A stretch of DNA of 64,000 bases from Terasakiispira papahanaumokuakeensis (GTDB lineage Bacteria > Pseudomonadota > Gammaproteobacteria > Pseudomonadales > Halomonadaceae), in assembly GCF_001709345.1 (NCBI RefSeq), contig NZ_MDTQ01000001.1, positions 1,273,649-1,337,648 of the forward strand. Direction: 5' to 3'. Position numbers and translations under genes: made by a program. The notes under the pieces were generated by a model. That model was not told the origin of the DNA. It worked only from the letters and a program-made list of their open reading frames with translations, and did no database searches. Positions 45,301 through 52,749 of this stretch are shown piece by piece; position 1 is the stretch's first letter, and every line of letters begins with the position of its first letter.

Positions 45301-46815
45301 TCAGTTGCCGCGTGCCGATTGCGGCAGCTCTGAGACCAAACGCAGTGAAGCGGTCAATTCATCCAGCTGGTAGTGCGGACGCAAGAAAGTCACTGCTTTA
45401 TAAGCGCCGGGTTTGCCCGGAATCTCAGCAACTTCAACGCGTGCTTCGCGCAGTGGATACTTGGCCTTAGCTTCTTGGCCAGCGTTGTCATCCAGCAGGA
45501 CATACTGGGCTAACCATTCATTGAGGAAGCTTTCGACGTTTTGACGTGAAGCAAAGCTACCCACCTTGTCACGCATGATGGCCTTCATGAAGTGAGCAAT
45601 ACGCGAGGTGGCGAAAATGTATTGCAGCTGTGAAGACAAACGCGCATTAGCGTTGGCGATGTCGGTGTTGTACTGCTTGGCTTTTTGCGCGGATTGCACC
45701 CCGAAGAAGGCGGCATAATCGGTGCCTTTACAATGCACCAGCGGGATAAAGCCCAAGTCAGACAGTTCTTTCTCACGACGATCCGTAATGGCCAGCTCAG
45801 TAGGGCATTTCAGCGCCACTTCGCCATCGTCAGTCTTGAAGGTGTGGGTGGGTAAGTCTTCGACCAGGCCACCGCCTTCGACCCCACGAATCGCCACACA
45901 CCAGCCATAACGAGAAAAGGCATCGGTGACACGCGCCCCCATGGCATAAGCGGCATTCATCCAGAGGTACTTGTTATGCTCGCGACCATCGACGCTTTCC
46001 GTGAAGTTAAATGCTTCAACCGGGTTGGTTTCTTCACCATAAGGCAAGCGGCCCAAAACATGCGGCAAGGTCAGGCCGACATAGCGGGAGTCTTCTGAGT
46101 TACGGAAGGATTTCCACTTGGCGTATTCGACCGTGTCGAAGATCTTGGCCAGATCACGCGGGCCACTCATATCGGTAAAGGAATCCCAGCCGAATAGCTC
46201 AGGGGAAGCCGAAGAGATAAAGGGCGCGTGAGCCGCTGCGGCGACGTGTGAAATTTCTTCCAGCAGGTAAACATCTTGTGGGTGACGACCAAACTCATAG
46301 TCACCAATCAACATGCCATAGGGCGCGCCACCGAAGGTGCCGTATTCCTCTTCATAGACCTTTTTGAAGAGCGCGCTTTGGTCGAATTCAGATGCGGATT
46401 TCAGGTCTTTCAACAGATCCTTTTTCGACGCATTGAACACATGGATCTTCATGTTGGTGCTGGTTTCGCTCTGATCGGTCAGGTATTTCAAGCCACGCCA
46501 TGAGGCTTCCAGCTGCTGGAATTCGTTGGCGTGCATGATTTCATTGAGCTGATCTGATAACAGCGAATCAATTTCCGCGATCCGAGAGTCCAGCACGGCA
46601 ATCAGGTCTTTACTGGGGGTGAGTTCTCCTTCCAGCACCTGGTTGACCAGTTCATCAATCAAATCACGTGTGCGCGAGCGCTCGCTATCTGAGCGGGCAA
46701 CACGGCTTTCCGAGATGATACTGTCCAGCAGTGATGATTCCGGCGCAAAAACTTCCGGGGTTTCTTCTTGCTGCTGCGCATCTAATGTCTGAGTGTCGGG
46801 CTGGGATCCGGCCAT
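45301..46815 (-). CDS. tssC: T6SS sheath large subunit TssC
   Basis: 504-residue contractile sheath subunit (VipB). Signature parts include WRGLKYLTDQSETSTNMKI, EFGRHPQDVYLLEEISHVAA with GMLIGDYEFG just before it, and GWCVAIRGVEGGGLVEDLPT. The C-terminus AYKAVTFLRPHYQLDELTAS inserts into neighbouring sheath subunits in known structures. AGGAGG precedes the ATG at 46815. It follows tssB after 27 bp and should be produced together with it. Confidence 0.97.
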   Translation of the reverse strand: MAGSQPDTQTLDAQQQEETPEVFAPESSLLDSIISESRVARSDSERSRTRDLIDELVNQVLEGELTPSKDLIAVLDSRIAEIDSLLSDQLNEIMHANEFQQLEASWRGLKYLTDQSETSTNMKIHVFNASKKDLLKDLKSASEFDQSALFKKVYEEEYGTFGGAPYGMLIGDYEFGRHPQDVYLLEEISHVAAAAHAPFISSASPELFGWDSFTDMSGPRDLAKIFDTVEYAKWKSFRNSEDSRYVGLTLPHVLGRLPYGEETNPVEAFNFTESVDGREHNKYLWMNAAYAMGARVTDAFSRYGWCVAIRGVEGGGLVEDLPTHTFKTDDGEVALKCPTELAITDRREKELSDLGFIPLVHCKGTDYAAFFGVQSAQKAKQYNTDIANANARLSSQLQYIFATSRIAHFMKAIMRDKVGSFASRQNVESFLNEWLAQYVLLDDNAGQEAKAKYPLREARVEVAEIPGKPGAYKAVTFLRPHYQLDELTASLRLVSELPQSARGN

Positions 46816-46842
46816 GCTTCAGTCCTCCTGTCTACTGTGCCG

Positions 46843-47376
46843 TTACTCGGCATCCTGTTGGGGTTTTACGGCCGCTTCCCGGCCCAGTTCCTGTCCGAGA
46901 GTGTTCAGTTTCTCGGTGTTCTGCAGTACATCTTTGAGCAGCTCTTCTAAGCGATCATTGCCGCCCATTTTGTTGCGTAGATCGGCCAGCTTGTTACGTA
47001 CTTCCAAGAGCTTGCGCAAAGGTTCAACTTGGCGCACGACGTTTTCCGGCTCAAAATCTTCCAACGCATTGAAGTTCAGCTCGACCGGCAGCTGGCTGTC
47101 ATCATCCGCCAAGGTATTGTTCACCCGATAGCTGAGGCGGGGTTTCATGCCTTTGAGTACGCTGTCAAAGTTGTCACGATCGATATTGACGAACTTGCGA
47201 TCCTTCAGGCGTGGCAGGGGCTCCAGCGGATTCCCTGAATAATTACCCATGACGCCAACCACAAAGGGCAGTTCCTTTTTCTCGATGCTGTCTCCAATCT
47301 CGACGTCATAGGTCAAGTGGACACGAGGCGCGCGTACGCGTGAGAGTTTTTGCTGTGTGCTTTCGCTTTTAGCCAT
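46843..47376 (-). CDS. tssB: T6SS sheath small subunit TssB
   Basis: 177-residue small sheath subunit (VipA). RVHLTYDVEIGDSIEKKELP, GVMGNYSGNPLEPLPRLKDR and FVNIDRDNFDSVLKGMKPRL are standard. The C-terminal helix region (about 110-165) wraps with TssC and carries the ClpV-facing surface. CAGGAG precedes the ATG. It sits between an unrecognised T6SS-linked gene and tssC. Confidence 0.97.
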   Translation of the reverse strand: MAKSESTQQKLSRVRAPRVHLTYDVEIGDSIEKKELPFVVGVMGNYSGNPLEPLPRLKDRKFVNIDRDNFDSVLKGMKPRLSYRVNNTLADDDSQLPVELNFNALEDFEPENVVRQVEPLRKLLEVRNKLADLRNKMGGNDRLEELLKDVLQNTEKLNTLGQELGREAAVKPQQDAE

Positions 47377-47489
47377 GCCTTACTCCTGTAAGTCTCCTGG
47401 GCGCTTCTTATGGGTCTTCATCATGTCGGTCTGACTTTTTAAATCTCGATCTGACTTAAATCTCGGTCTGACTTAAAACTCGGTCTGAC

Positions 47490-48398
47490 TTAAACCTGAG
47501 GTGTTTCAAACAGCCCCAGGGCCTCCAGCAGTTGTCCTTTCAGGTCATCCTCCATGTCCGTGATATCGCGTTGGCGAATCAGTTCTTCGAAGGTATGGCT
47601 GCCGGAAATTTCGGTACTTTGGCGAATCACTTGCTCTTCTGGGAGGCGTGCTCTTACTGGCGCATTGATCACGCAAAAGGGCAGTTCTCCAAAGTCTCTT
47701 AAACGCTGGAAAGTCACCGGGTAGCGCAGCCCTTTAAACAGGCGTCCGAGGTTGCCTGAATGGCTAAAGCAGTAAAACGCCATCAGGTAATGCACGACAA
47801 AGCGATGCAATTCGGAGTTGCTGCGATTGGGGTCACGAATAATCTGGCGAAAACGCGCCAGTTCGAAATGTTTGTAGCCTACGACCCAGCGAGTCGGGCT
47901 AATAATTCGAATCGGTCGGCTCAGGCCTTCAATCTGTAGGTCGTACTCCAGTGGAAAGAGCGTTGGCGTGGAGTCGATCAAGTCAATCGGTGTTTCCAGC
48001 TCGTTCATCAAGTTAAAGGGCTTGGCGCTCCCGTGTTCTTCATACAGGGCTTTAAGCCCTTTGAAATGGTGATGCGCTTCACGCGTGCTGCCTCTGGGGG
48101 CGCCGGTGAGATATTCACCAAAAAGCGCTTGGGGCTTGATCAGTGGCGTGACCGTATTCAGGAAATCCGCCGCCTGAGATTTCATCAGTTCAGAGACAAT
48201 ACGCGTCTGCTTGCGTGACTGAATGAAGCTCTCAATATTGAAGCCTTCCTTGAATACTTCGCTGTAAGCGCGCTGATCCCCCTGGCGAGGGTCGAGGGAA
48301 TCCGTCATGGCGGTCTCTCCTTGCGTCGTGACCTCGTCAGTGCCAGGCCCTTGTTCGCCCCAGGCACCCTCAAAGGGTATATTGAATTCAGGCTGCAT
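47490..48398 (-). CDS. Unrecognised conserved-looking protein of the T6SS operon
   Basis: 302 residues, no signal peptide or membrane segment. I do not recognise the family; it is not the usual TssA, which is encoded at 62018. Aromatic and proline-rich segments (YKHFELARFRQIIRDPNRSN, YLMAFYCFSHSGNLGRLFKG, YPVTFQRLRDFGELPFCVIN) suggest a folded structural protein. The ATG at 48398 shares its A with the stop of the lipoprotein gene before it (TGATG), so it is coupled to it. Position between the lipoprotein and tssB suggests a sheath or baseplate accessory role; that is inference. A 113-bp gap separates it from tssB. Confidence 0.78.
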   Translation of the reverse strand: MQPEFNIPFEGAWGEQGPGTDEVTTQGETAMTDSLDPRQGDQRAYSEVFKEGFNIESFIQSRKQTRIVSELMKSQAADFLNTVTPLIKPQALFGEYLTGAPRGSTREAHHHFKGLKALYEEHGSAKPFNLMNELETPIDLIDSTPTLFPLEYDLQIEGLSRPIRIISPTRWVVGYKHFELARFRQIIRDPNRSNSELHRFVVHYLMAFYCFSHSGNLGRLFKGLRYPVTFQRLRDFGELPFCVINAPVRARLPEEQVIRQSTEISGSHTFEELIRQRDITDMEDDLKGQLLEALGLFETPQV

Positions 48399-49063
48399 CA
48401 GTCGTCCCATCCCCAACGTGATTCATCGGTACGCGGCCGCGCATGGCGATAGGCTTCATCTTTGGCTTCAGAGCGTGCGCGTTGGCGTACCGCTTCTTGC
48501 TGCTGTTCCGCTTGTTTCTTGGCTTGCTGTTGTGCTTCTTGCTGCTGTTTTTGGCTCACTTGGGTCTGTGATTTCAATTGTTCGCGCCCACGTTCGGTGA
48601 GCAGCAATGGGCTATCTAACGGGCCCATGGGCGCGAGGGCGCGGCCTCGCGCATTGATCGGCTGTAAGCCGTTTTTGTAGCGCTCAAAGTAGCGCTCTTC
48701 ACCACGTTCGGGGATCAGGTGGTAAATGGCGCGATTACCACGAGAACGGGCTTGTAATATTTCCCATTCGCCCCAGCTGGAGCGGGTGCGTTCACCGCCG
48801 GGCGCATCGATACGTTCTTCGTTTAATAAGAACTCAGTGGGGTCCAGGGTGTCGGCATCGCGTTTTAAGACCAGGTCCTGGCGTAGGCCGCTGCAATCCT
48901 TGCACGGCAGTATCCCGGTAAACCGTTCAGTGACGTCAGGTGCCTGTTGAGGCTGAGTATCCTGGCCGCCACATCCACTGAGTAGCGCCACTAAAGCGCC
49001 GCATACGATGAGCTTGGATGTCCCGTTTAAGCGCGGTTTTGGCAATGTCCTGAGCGTCTTCAT
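48398..49063 (-). CDS. NlpE-like lipoprotein at the head of the T6SS operon
   Basis: 221 residues. A lipoprotein signal ends in ALLSGC (lipidated C31). The next part resembles the NlpE N-terminal domain: RFTGILPCKDCSGLRQDLVL, with a CxxC pair at about C54/C57, then WEILQ and ERYFERYKNGLQPI. The last 70 residues are a charged Q/K/A-rich coiled coil ending in a tryptophan pair. NlpE proteins reside in the envelope and can signal surface stress to Cpx; a T6SS role for this one is suggested only by its position as the first gene of the leftward operon and by coupling to the next gene. Confidence 0.82.
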   Translation of the reverse strand: MKTLRTLPKPRLNGTSKLIVCGALVALLSGCGGQDTQPQQAPDVTERFTGILPCKDCSGLRQDLVLKRDADTLDPTEFLLNEERIDAPGGERTRSSWGEWEILQARSRGNRAIYHLIPERGEERYFERYKNGLQPINARGRALAPMGPLDSPLLLTERGREQLKSQTQVSQKQQQEAQQQAKKQAEQQQEAVRQRARSEAKDEAYRHARPRTDESRWGWDD

Positions 49064-49271
49064 AACGTCTTCCGATTCATCCTTTTAAGCGGACGTTGTC
49101 TTCCGCTTGTTCTCCCCATAAAGGGCTTGTTCTCCCCCGCAAGGGGCTTGAAAGTTGGCCTGGTAGCACAGCCTTTTCATTCAAATTAAATGCTTCATTG
49201 GGCTGTCGGGTGTATCGCGTTTCATATTGCATTGACAGCGAATTTCATTAAATGATGCCAATTGGTGTCAT

Positions 49272-49289
49272 GAATAATGGCTCATTATT
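49272..49289. promoter_or_regulatory. Candidate operator, copy 1
   Basis: GAATAATG-gc-TCATTATT: eight bases, two-base centre, matching inverted half. It shares both half-sites with copy 2, 112 bp away. The site size suits a dimeric regulator; none is encoded nearby. Confidence 0.55.
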
Positions 49290-49383
49290 AGGTCTAAAAT
49301 AGGGCTGATGAAGACATTGTCATTAATTTTTTAAGATGATTCATTATGCTCAATGACCGTCTCATTACAGCGTCTATTGGATC

Positions 49384-49402
49384 GAATAATGAGTCATTAT
49401 TC
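49384..49402. promoter_or_regulatory. Candidate operator, copy 2
   Basis: GAATAATGAGTCATTATTC is a perfect 19-bp palindrome. It matches copy 1 except at the centre. The core TGAGTCA-like symmetry recalls sites of dimeric DNA-binding proteins. Confidence 0.58.
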
Positions 49403-49851
49403 TTGAATCTTTTCTTGGTTAATGATCCTTGCAATAATCTCGACCCTTTCTTTTGGTCCGCTTATAACAAGGCTTTCAAGCCTATCGTCAGTCAGCACCC
49501 TGTAACATTTTGATCGGCAAAGATGTCATTTTTATGCGGCTAATGAGGTTTTTTAGATTCCACTTTAGTCCGCTTAAAACGCCGATTAATTCATCCCTTT
49601 AATCATCCTAAAAGATGGATAATTAAAAATCTTTTGTGGACGACTGGAGACACTATAAACAGGAAAAAGGTGACAAGTATTCTGTTGCTTTATGAAGACA
49701 TGGGGTTTTGGCGTGGAACGGTGGTTATGATTTTTGAGTGTTGCTTAAGTAAGACAGTAGTGGTGATGATGTCTGCATATTAAGGTGCTGGCGTTGCCTC
49801 CTAAAGACACTGATTTTGGCGACATTGATTTTGGCCAACAGTGTTTAATCT

Positions 49852-49917
49852 TTATGGCGAGTGTTCGGGGTTATGGCGAGTGTTCGGGGTTATAGAGAGT
49901 ACTCGGGGTTATGGCGA
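49852..49917. repeat. 19-bp tandem repeat upstream of tssJ
   Basis: About 3.5 units of TTATGGCGAGTGTTCGGGG at 49852-49870, 49871-49889, 49890-49908 (three changes) and a 9-base part. The array ends about 33 bp before the tssJ start and is probably in its leader or promoter. It creates a spurious upstream extension of the tssJ frame. Confidence 0.75.
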
Positions 49918-49950
49918 GAGTCGTCAATAAATACAAACAGGGTGCGATCA

Positions 49951-50550
49951 ATGGCAAGGGGTGTCATTCAAAGGAAAGCTTATTTATTGCGGCTGATCGC
50001 AGCGATTGCGTTGCTGTCTGCGAGCTTGTCCCTGGTCGGTTGTGGTGTGGCCAGCCGTATGGGACAGCAAGTCGATGGTTCCTGGGCAGGCGATATGTTG
50101 TTTAGCGACTCGCCGCAAATGAATGTCGCCATTGAGGCCGATGAAGCGGTTAACCCTGATCCGATGGGGCAGCCACTCTCGGTGGTGTTACGCATTTATC
50201 AGCTACGTGAGTTGCAGGGGTTTGCTCAAGCCTCGATGGATCAGCTGTGGTCGGATGATGAGCAGGTGTTAGCGGATGGAATGGTCTCGCGCCGAGAGGT
50301 CACGGTGTTGCCGGATGAGTCAGTTGAGGATTCCGCCAAACTTTCTCCGCAGGCGCAGTATGTTGGCGTGGCTGCTTTTTTCCGCAATCCGGCGGGCGGT
50401 TCATGGCGGGTAGCGTTTGATGCGGATGCGATCAGAGACGATGGCATTTTATGGTCATCGGACGGGGTTCGTTTGCGCCTAGAAGGTGATCGTATCGAGG
50501 TCGTCGAAGGGGCTGATTTACAAGTGACCAGCGGTGCCATGGGGCACTGA
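49951..50550 (+). CDS. tssJ: T6SS outer-membrane lipoprotein TssJ
   Basis: Outer-membrane lipoprotein that holds TssM at the top of the trans-envelope complex. From the ATG at 49951 it has 199 residues with a lipobox (SLSLVGC, C31) and the transthyretin-like fold: PLSVVLRIYQLRELQGFAQA, the LADGMVSRREVTVLPDES strand region and YVGVAAFFRNPAGGSWRVAF. The frame extends upstream through tandem repeats to 49861, but that part reads as repeat, not leader. First gene of the rightward operon, followed 33 bp later by tssK. Confidence 0.93.
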   Translation: MARGVIQRKAYLLRLIAAIALLSASLSLVGCGVASRMGQQVDGSWAGDMLFSDSPQMNVAIEADEAVNPDPMGQPLSVVLRIYQLRELQGFAQASMDQLWSDDEQVLADGMVSRREVTVLPDESVEDSAKLSPQAQYVGVAAFFRNPAGGSWRVAFDADAIRDDGILWSSDGVRLRLEGDRIEVVEGADLQVTSGAMGH

Positions 50551-50583
50551 GGGTGTTTTTTCCGACAGTTCAGGAAGGCTGAC

Positions 50584-51933
50584 GTGAATAAGCAAAATCG
50601 AGTTATGTGGTCAGAAGGTATGTTCCTTCTACCTCAGCATTTTCAACATCAGGATGAGTTTCATCAGCGCACAGTGAGTGAGTTGGCTCAGCGTCAGGCG
50701 CCTTTTTATTGGGGTGTTCAGCGTCTTGAGTTCGATCAAGGCGCACTGGAGCGGGGCACCTTGAGGTTGACCCGACTAAAAGTCGTGTTACCGGATGGGA
50801 CTTTGATTGATGCGCCTCAGCATGATCCGTTACCTCCTGCACGTGATTTAAATGGCTTGGCGATAGAGGGCGAAGTCAGGCTTCATATCGCTTTGCGTTT
50901 GTTGGAGCCTTATGCGCCGAGTTATACCCACGAAGATGATGTCGGCCATCAAGGCCAGCGTCGATATGTCCAACGTTTTGAAACCCTGCCTGACCTGAAT
51001 GAAGGGTCTCAAGATAACGAGCTGGAAATGCTCGAAAATGCCACGGTGCTGTTGCTCGAAACGGATGAGTTAGATGGTTATTCTCATTGTCCGATCGGCT
51101 TGATGGTGCGCAATGCCAGTGGTCGTTTGGATGTCGATAGCCATCGTTTTATGCCGCCCGCTTTGCATATGGATGCGGTGACGTTGCCGGGCGAAATCAT
51201 TAACCGGCTATTAGGGTTGTTGGGCGCGCGCAGCGATGTATTGTCCAGCCGACGTCGTGAGCATGCTCATTTGGCCGCTGAGTTTGGCTCTTCCGATGTC
51301 ACCTTGTTCTGGTTGCTTTACACCATCAATCAGGCGTGGCCTGAATTGGCCCACATGAAGGCCAATCCGCAACTGCACCCCGAGCAACTGTATCGCTTCT
51401 TGGCGCGTTTGGCCTCAGGCTTGATGACGTTCTCGATGGGGCACCAGTTGAGTGATATTCCAGAGTATCAACATGGTGATCCAGCGCCGTCATTATTGCG
51501 TTTGGAGAAGCTGGTGCGTGAGCTGCTGGATATTGTGATTCCCAATCAGTATGTGTCGATTCCGCTGGAGCAAACGCGACCCTCTTACTATATCGGTCGC
51601 TTGCATGATGAGCGGCTGGTGGATGCAGACTTCTTTATTTGTGTGCATGCCGATATGCCGGGCGCTCAGCTGATTGATTTGGTCCCACGGGCCTTTAAAG
51701 TCGGCTCACCTGAAGAGATTGAGGTGGTCGTGAATACCGCGATGCCTGGGGTAACGCTTGAGCATGCGACACGTCTGCCTAGCGCTATCCCGGTCCGCTT
51801 GGATAACCATTATTTCTCGCTGGAGCCCCATGGCAGCGTCTATGAACGGATGATGGCCGCTCAGGCACTGGCCTTCTATGTCCCCAGTGGTTTCCGTAAC
51901 CTCAGCATTGAACTTATGGCGGTGATGAAATGA
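50584..51933 (+). CDS. tssK: T6SS baseplate protein TssK
   Basis: 449-residue trimeric adaptor joining baseplate to membrane complex. The N-terminal RVMWSEGMFLLPQHFQHQDE is the TssK signature. Middle parts FWLLYTINQAWPELAHMKAN and PEQLYRFLARLASGLMTFS and the C-terminal head (YFSLEPHGSVYERMMAAQAL) are typical. Start codon is GTG at 50584, with AGGAAGG nearby. It overlaps tssL by 4 nt (ATGA). Confidence 0.97.
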   Translation: MNKQNRVMWSEGMFLLPQHFQHQDEFHQRTVSELAQRQAPFYWGVQRLEFDQGALERGTLRLTRLKVVLPDGTLIDAPQHDPLPPARDLNGLAIEGEVRLHIALRLLEPYAPSYTHEDDVGHQGQRRYVQRFETLPDLNEGSQDNELEMLENATVLLLETDELDGYSHCPIGLMVRNASGRLDVDSHRFMPPALHMDAVTLPGEIINRLLGLLGARSDVLSSRRREHAHLAAEFGSSDVTLFWLLYTINQAWPELAHMKANPQLHPEQLYRFLARLASGLMTFSMGHQLSDIPEYQHGDPAPSLLRLEKLVRELLDIVIPNQYVSIPLEQTRPSYYIGRLHDERLVDADFFICVHADMPGAQLIDLVPRAFKVGSPEEIEVVVNTAMPGVTLEHATRLPSAIPVRLDNHYFSLEPHGSVYERMMAAQALAFYVPSGFRNLSIELMAVMK

Positions 51934-52730
51934 CTTCAGCTCAGCCCGATTCCACATTGGATGTTAAACACCCGGTCAACGCCGACGCCAGCTCAGAGTC
52001 GAGCGCCGCTAGGAGCGAGCGCGAGCGTGCCGCCATCGTTGAAGGAGTGCCTGACAATACGTTGGCGATGTTAGCCCGGGATTTTTTATCCATGGTGTTG
52101 ATGGTCCGCCAGGGTGAACAGGCCACCAGTGTTGAGCGCTTCTTACAAAGTGTTGATGACTGGTTTAAGACGTTTGAGCGTAAGGCTCGGCATGAACGCT
52201 ATAGCGTGGATGCGGTGAAAGATGCTCAGTATGCGCTGTGCGCTTTTTTGGATGAAAGCGTGTTGCGTGCCGGTGGCGGCAATATCCGTGAGCATGTTGA
52301 GCTGACCCCGTTTCAATATAAATATTTCGGCGTGCATTTGGCGGGGGAAGGCTTTTTTGAGCGGCTTGAGGCATTGCGCGGTGATGTTAAAGCCAACCTC
52401 GATGTGTTGGAAGTGTATCACCGCTGCTTGGCATTAGGCTTTGAAGGCAAGTATGGCTTAGAAGGTCGTGATCATCTTCGTTATCTGGCCAATGGCCTGG
52501 GGCAGGATATTGCGCGCTATCGTGATTATCCCGAAGTCTCAGCAACCACATGGAAACTGCCGGATCAAGTGAGCCAGCTTTTACGCCATGACATTCCGCT
52601 TTGGGTTTATCTCGCTTTGATGGTGCTGTTGTGCCTGTTGGTGTTTGGCGGCCTTAACTTATGGCTAGGACATGAAAGCCAGGCACTGATCGAACGGATT
52701 AACCAGTTGTTTGACCTGACCCGCCAGTGA
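51930..52730 (+). CDS. tssL: T6SS inner-membrane protein TssL (DotU-type)
   Basis: 266 residues: a cytoplasmic DotU-like domain (DWFKTFERKARHERYSVDAV, QYALCAFLDESVL, YHRCLALGFEGKYGLEG) and a single C-terminal membrane helix (LWVYLALMVLLCLLVFGGLN) followed by about 25 periplasmic residues. There is no OmpA-like peptidoglycan-binding extension, unlike many TssL proteins; the fusion protein encoded at 57872 may supply that function. It overlaps tssK and lies about 20 bp before tssM. Confidence 0.95.
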   Translation: MTSAQPDSTLDVKHPVNADASSESSAARSERERAAIVEGVPDNTLAMLARDFLSMVLMVRQGEQATSVERFLQSVDDWFKTFERKARHERYSVDAVKDAQYALCAFLDESVLRAGGGNIREHVELTPFQYKYFGVHLAGEGFFERLEALRGDVKANLDVLEVYHRCLALGFEGKYGLEGRDHLRYLANGLGQDIARYRDYPEVSATTWKLPDQVSQLLRHDIPLWVYLALMVLLCLLVFGGLNLWLGHESQALIERINQLFDLTRQ

Positions 52731-52749
52731 CGGCGCATAGGTGGATGTA

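Larger units (their letters stand above)
49064..49950. promoter_or_regulatory. Divergent control region of the two T6SS operons
   Basis: Nearly 900 AT-rich bases without a supported gene between two operons that read away from each other, so it must hold both promoters. It contains two near-identical palindromes (49272-49289 and 49384-49402), several half-copies of TCATTA/TAATGA, and a 19-bp tandem repeat close to tssJ. I could not find a correctly spaced -24/-12 sigma-54 site. Confidence 0.65.

Noticed and set aside
47490-48398. Assignment of this gene as TssA
   Set aside because: It lacks the ImpA N-terminal pattern, and a clear TssA is encoded at 62018-63154.
49852-49917. CRISPR array
   Set aside because: The units are contiguous direct repeats without spacers and no cas gene is nearby; the same applies to 57552-57602 and 11167-11208.
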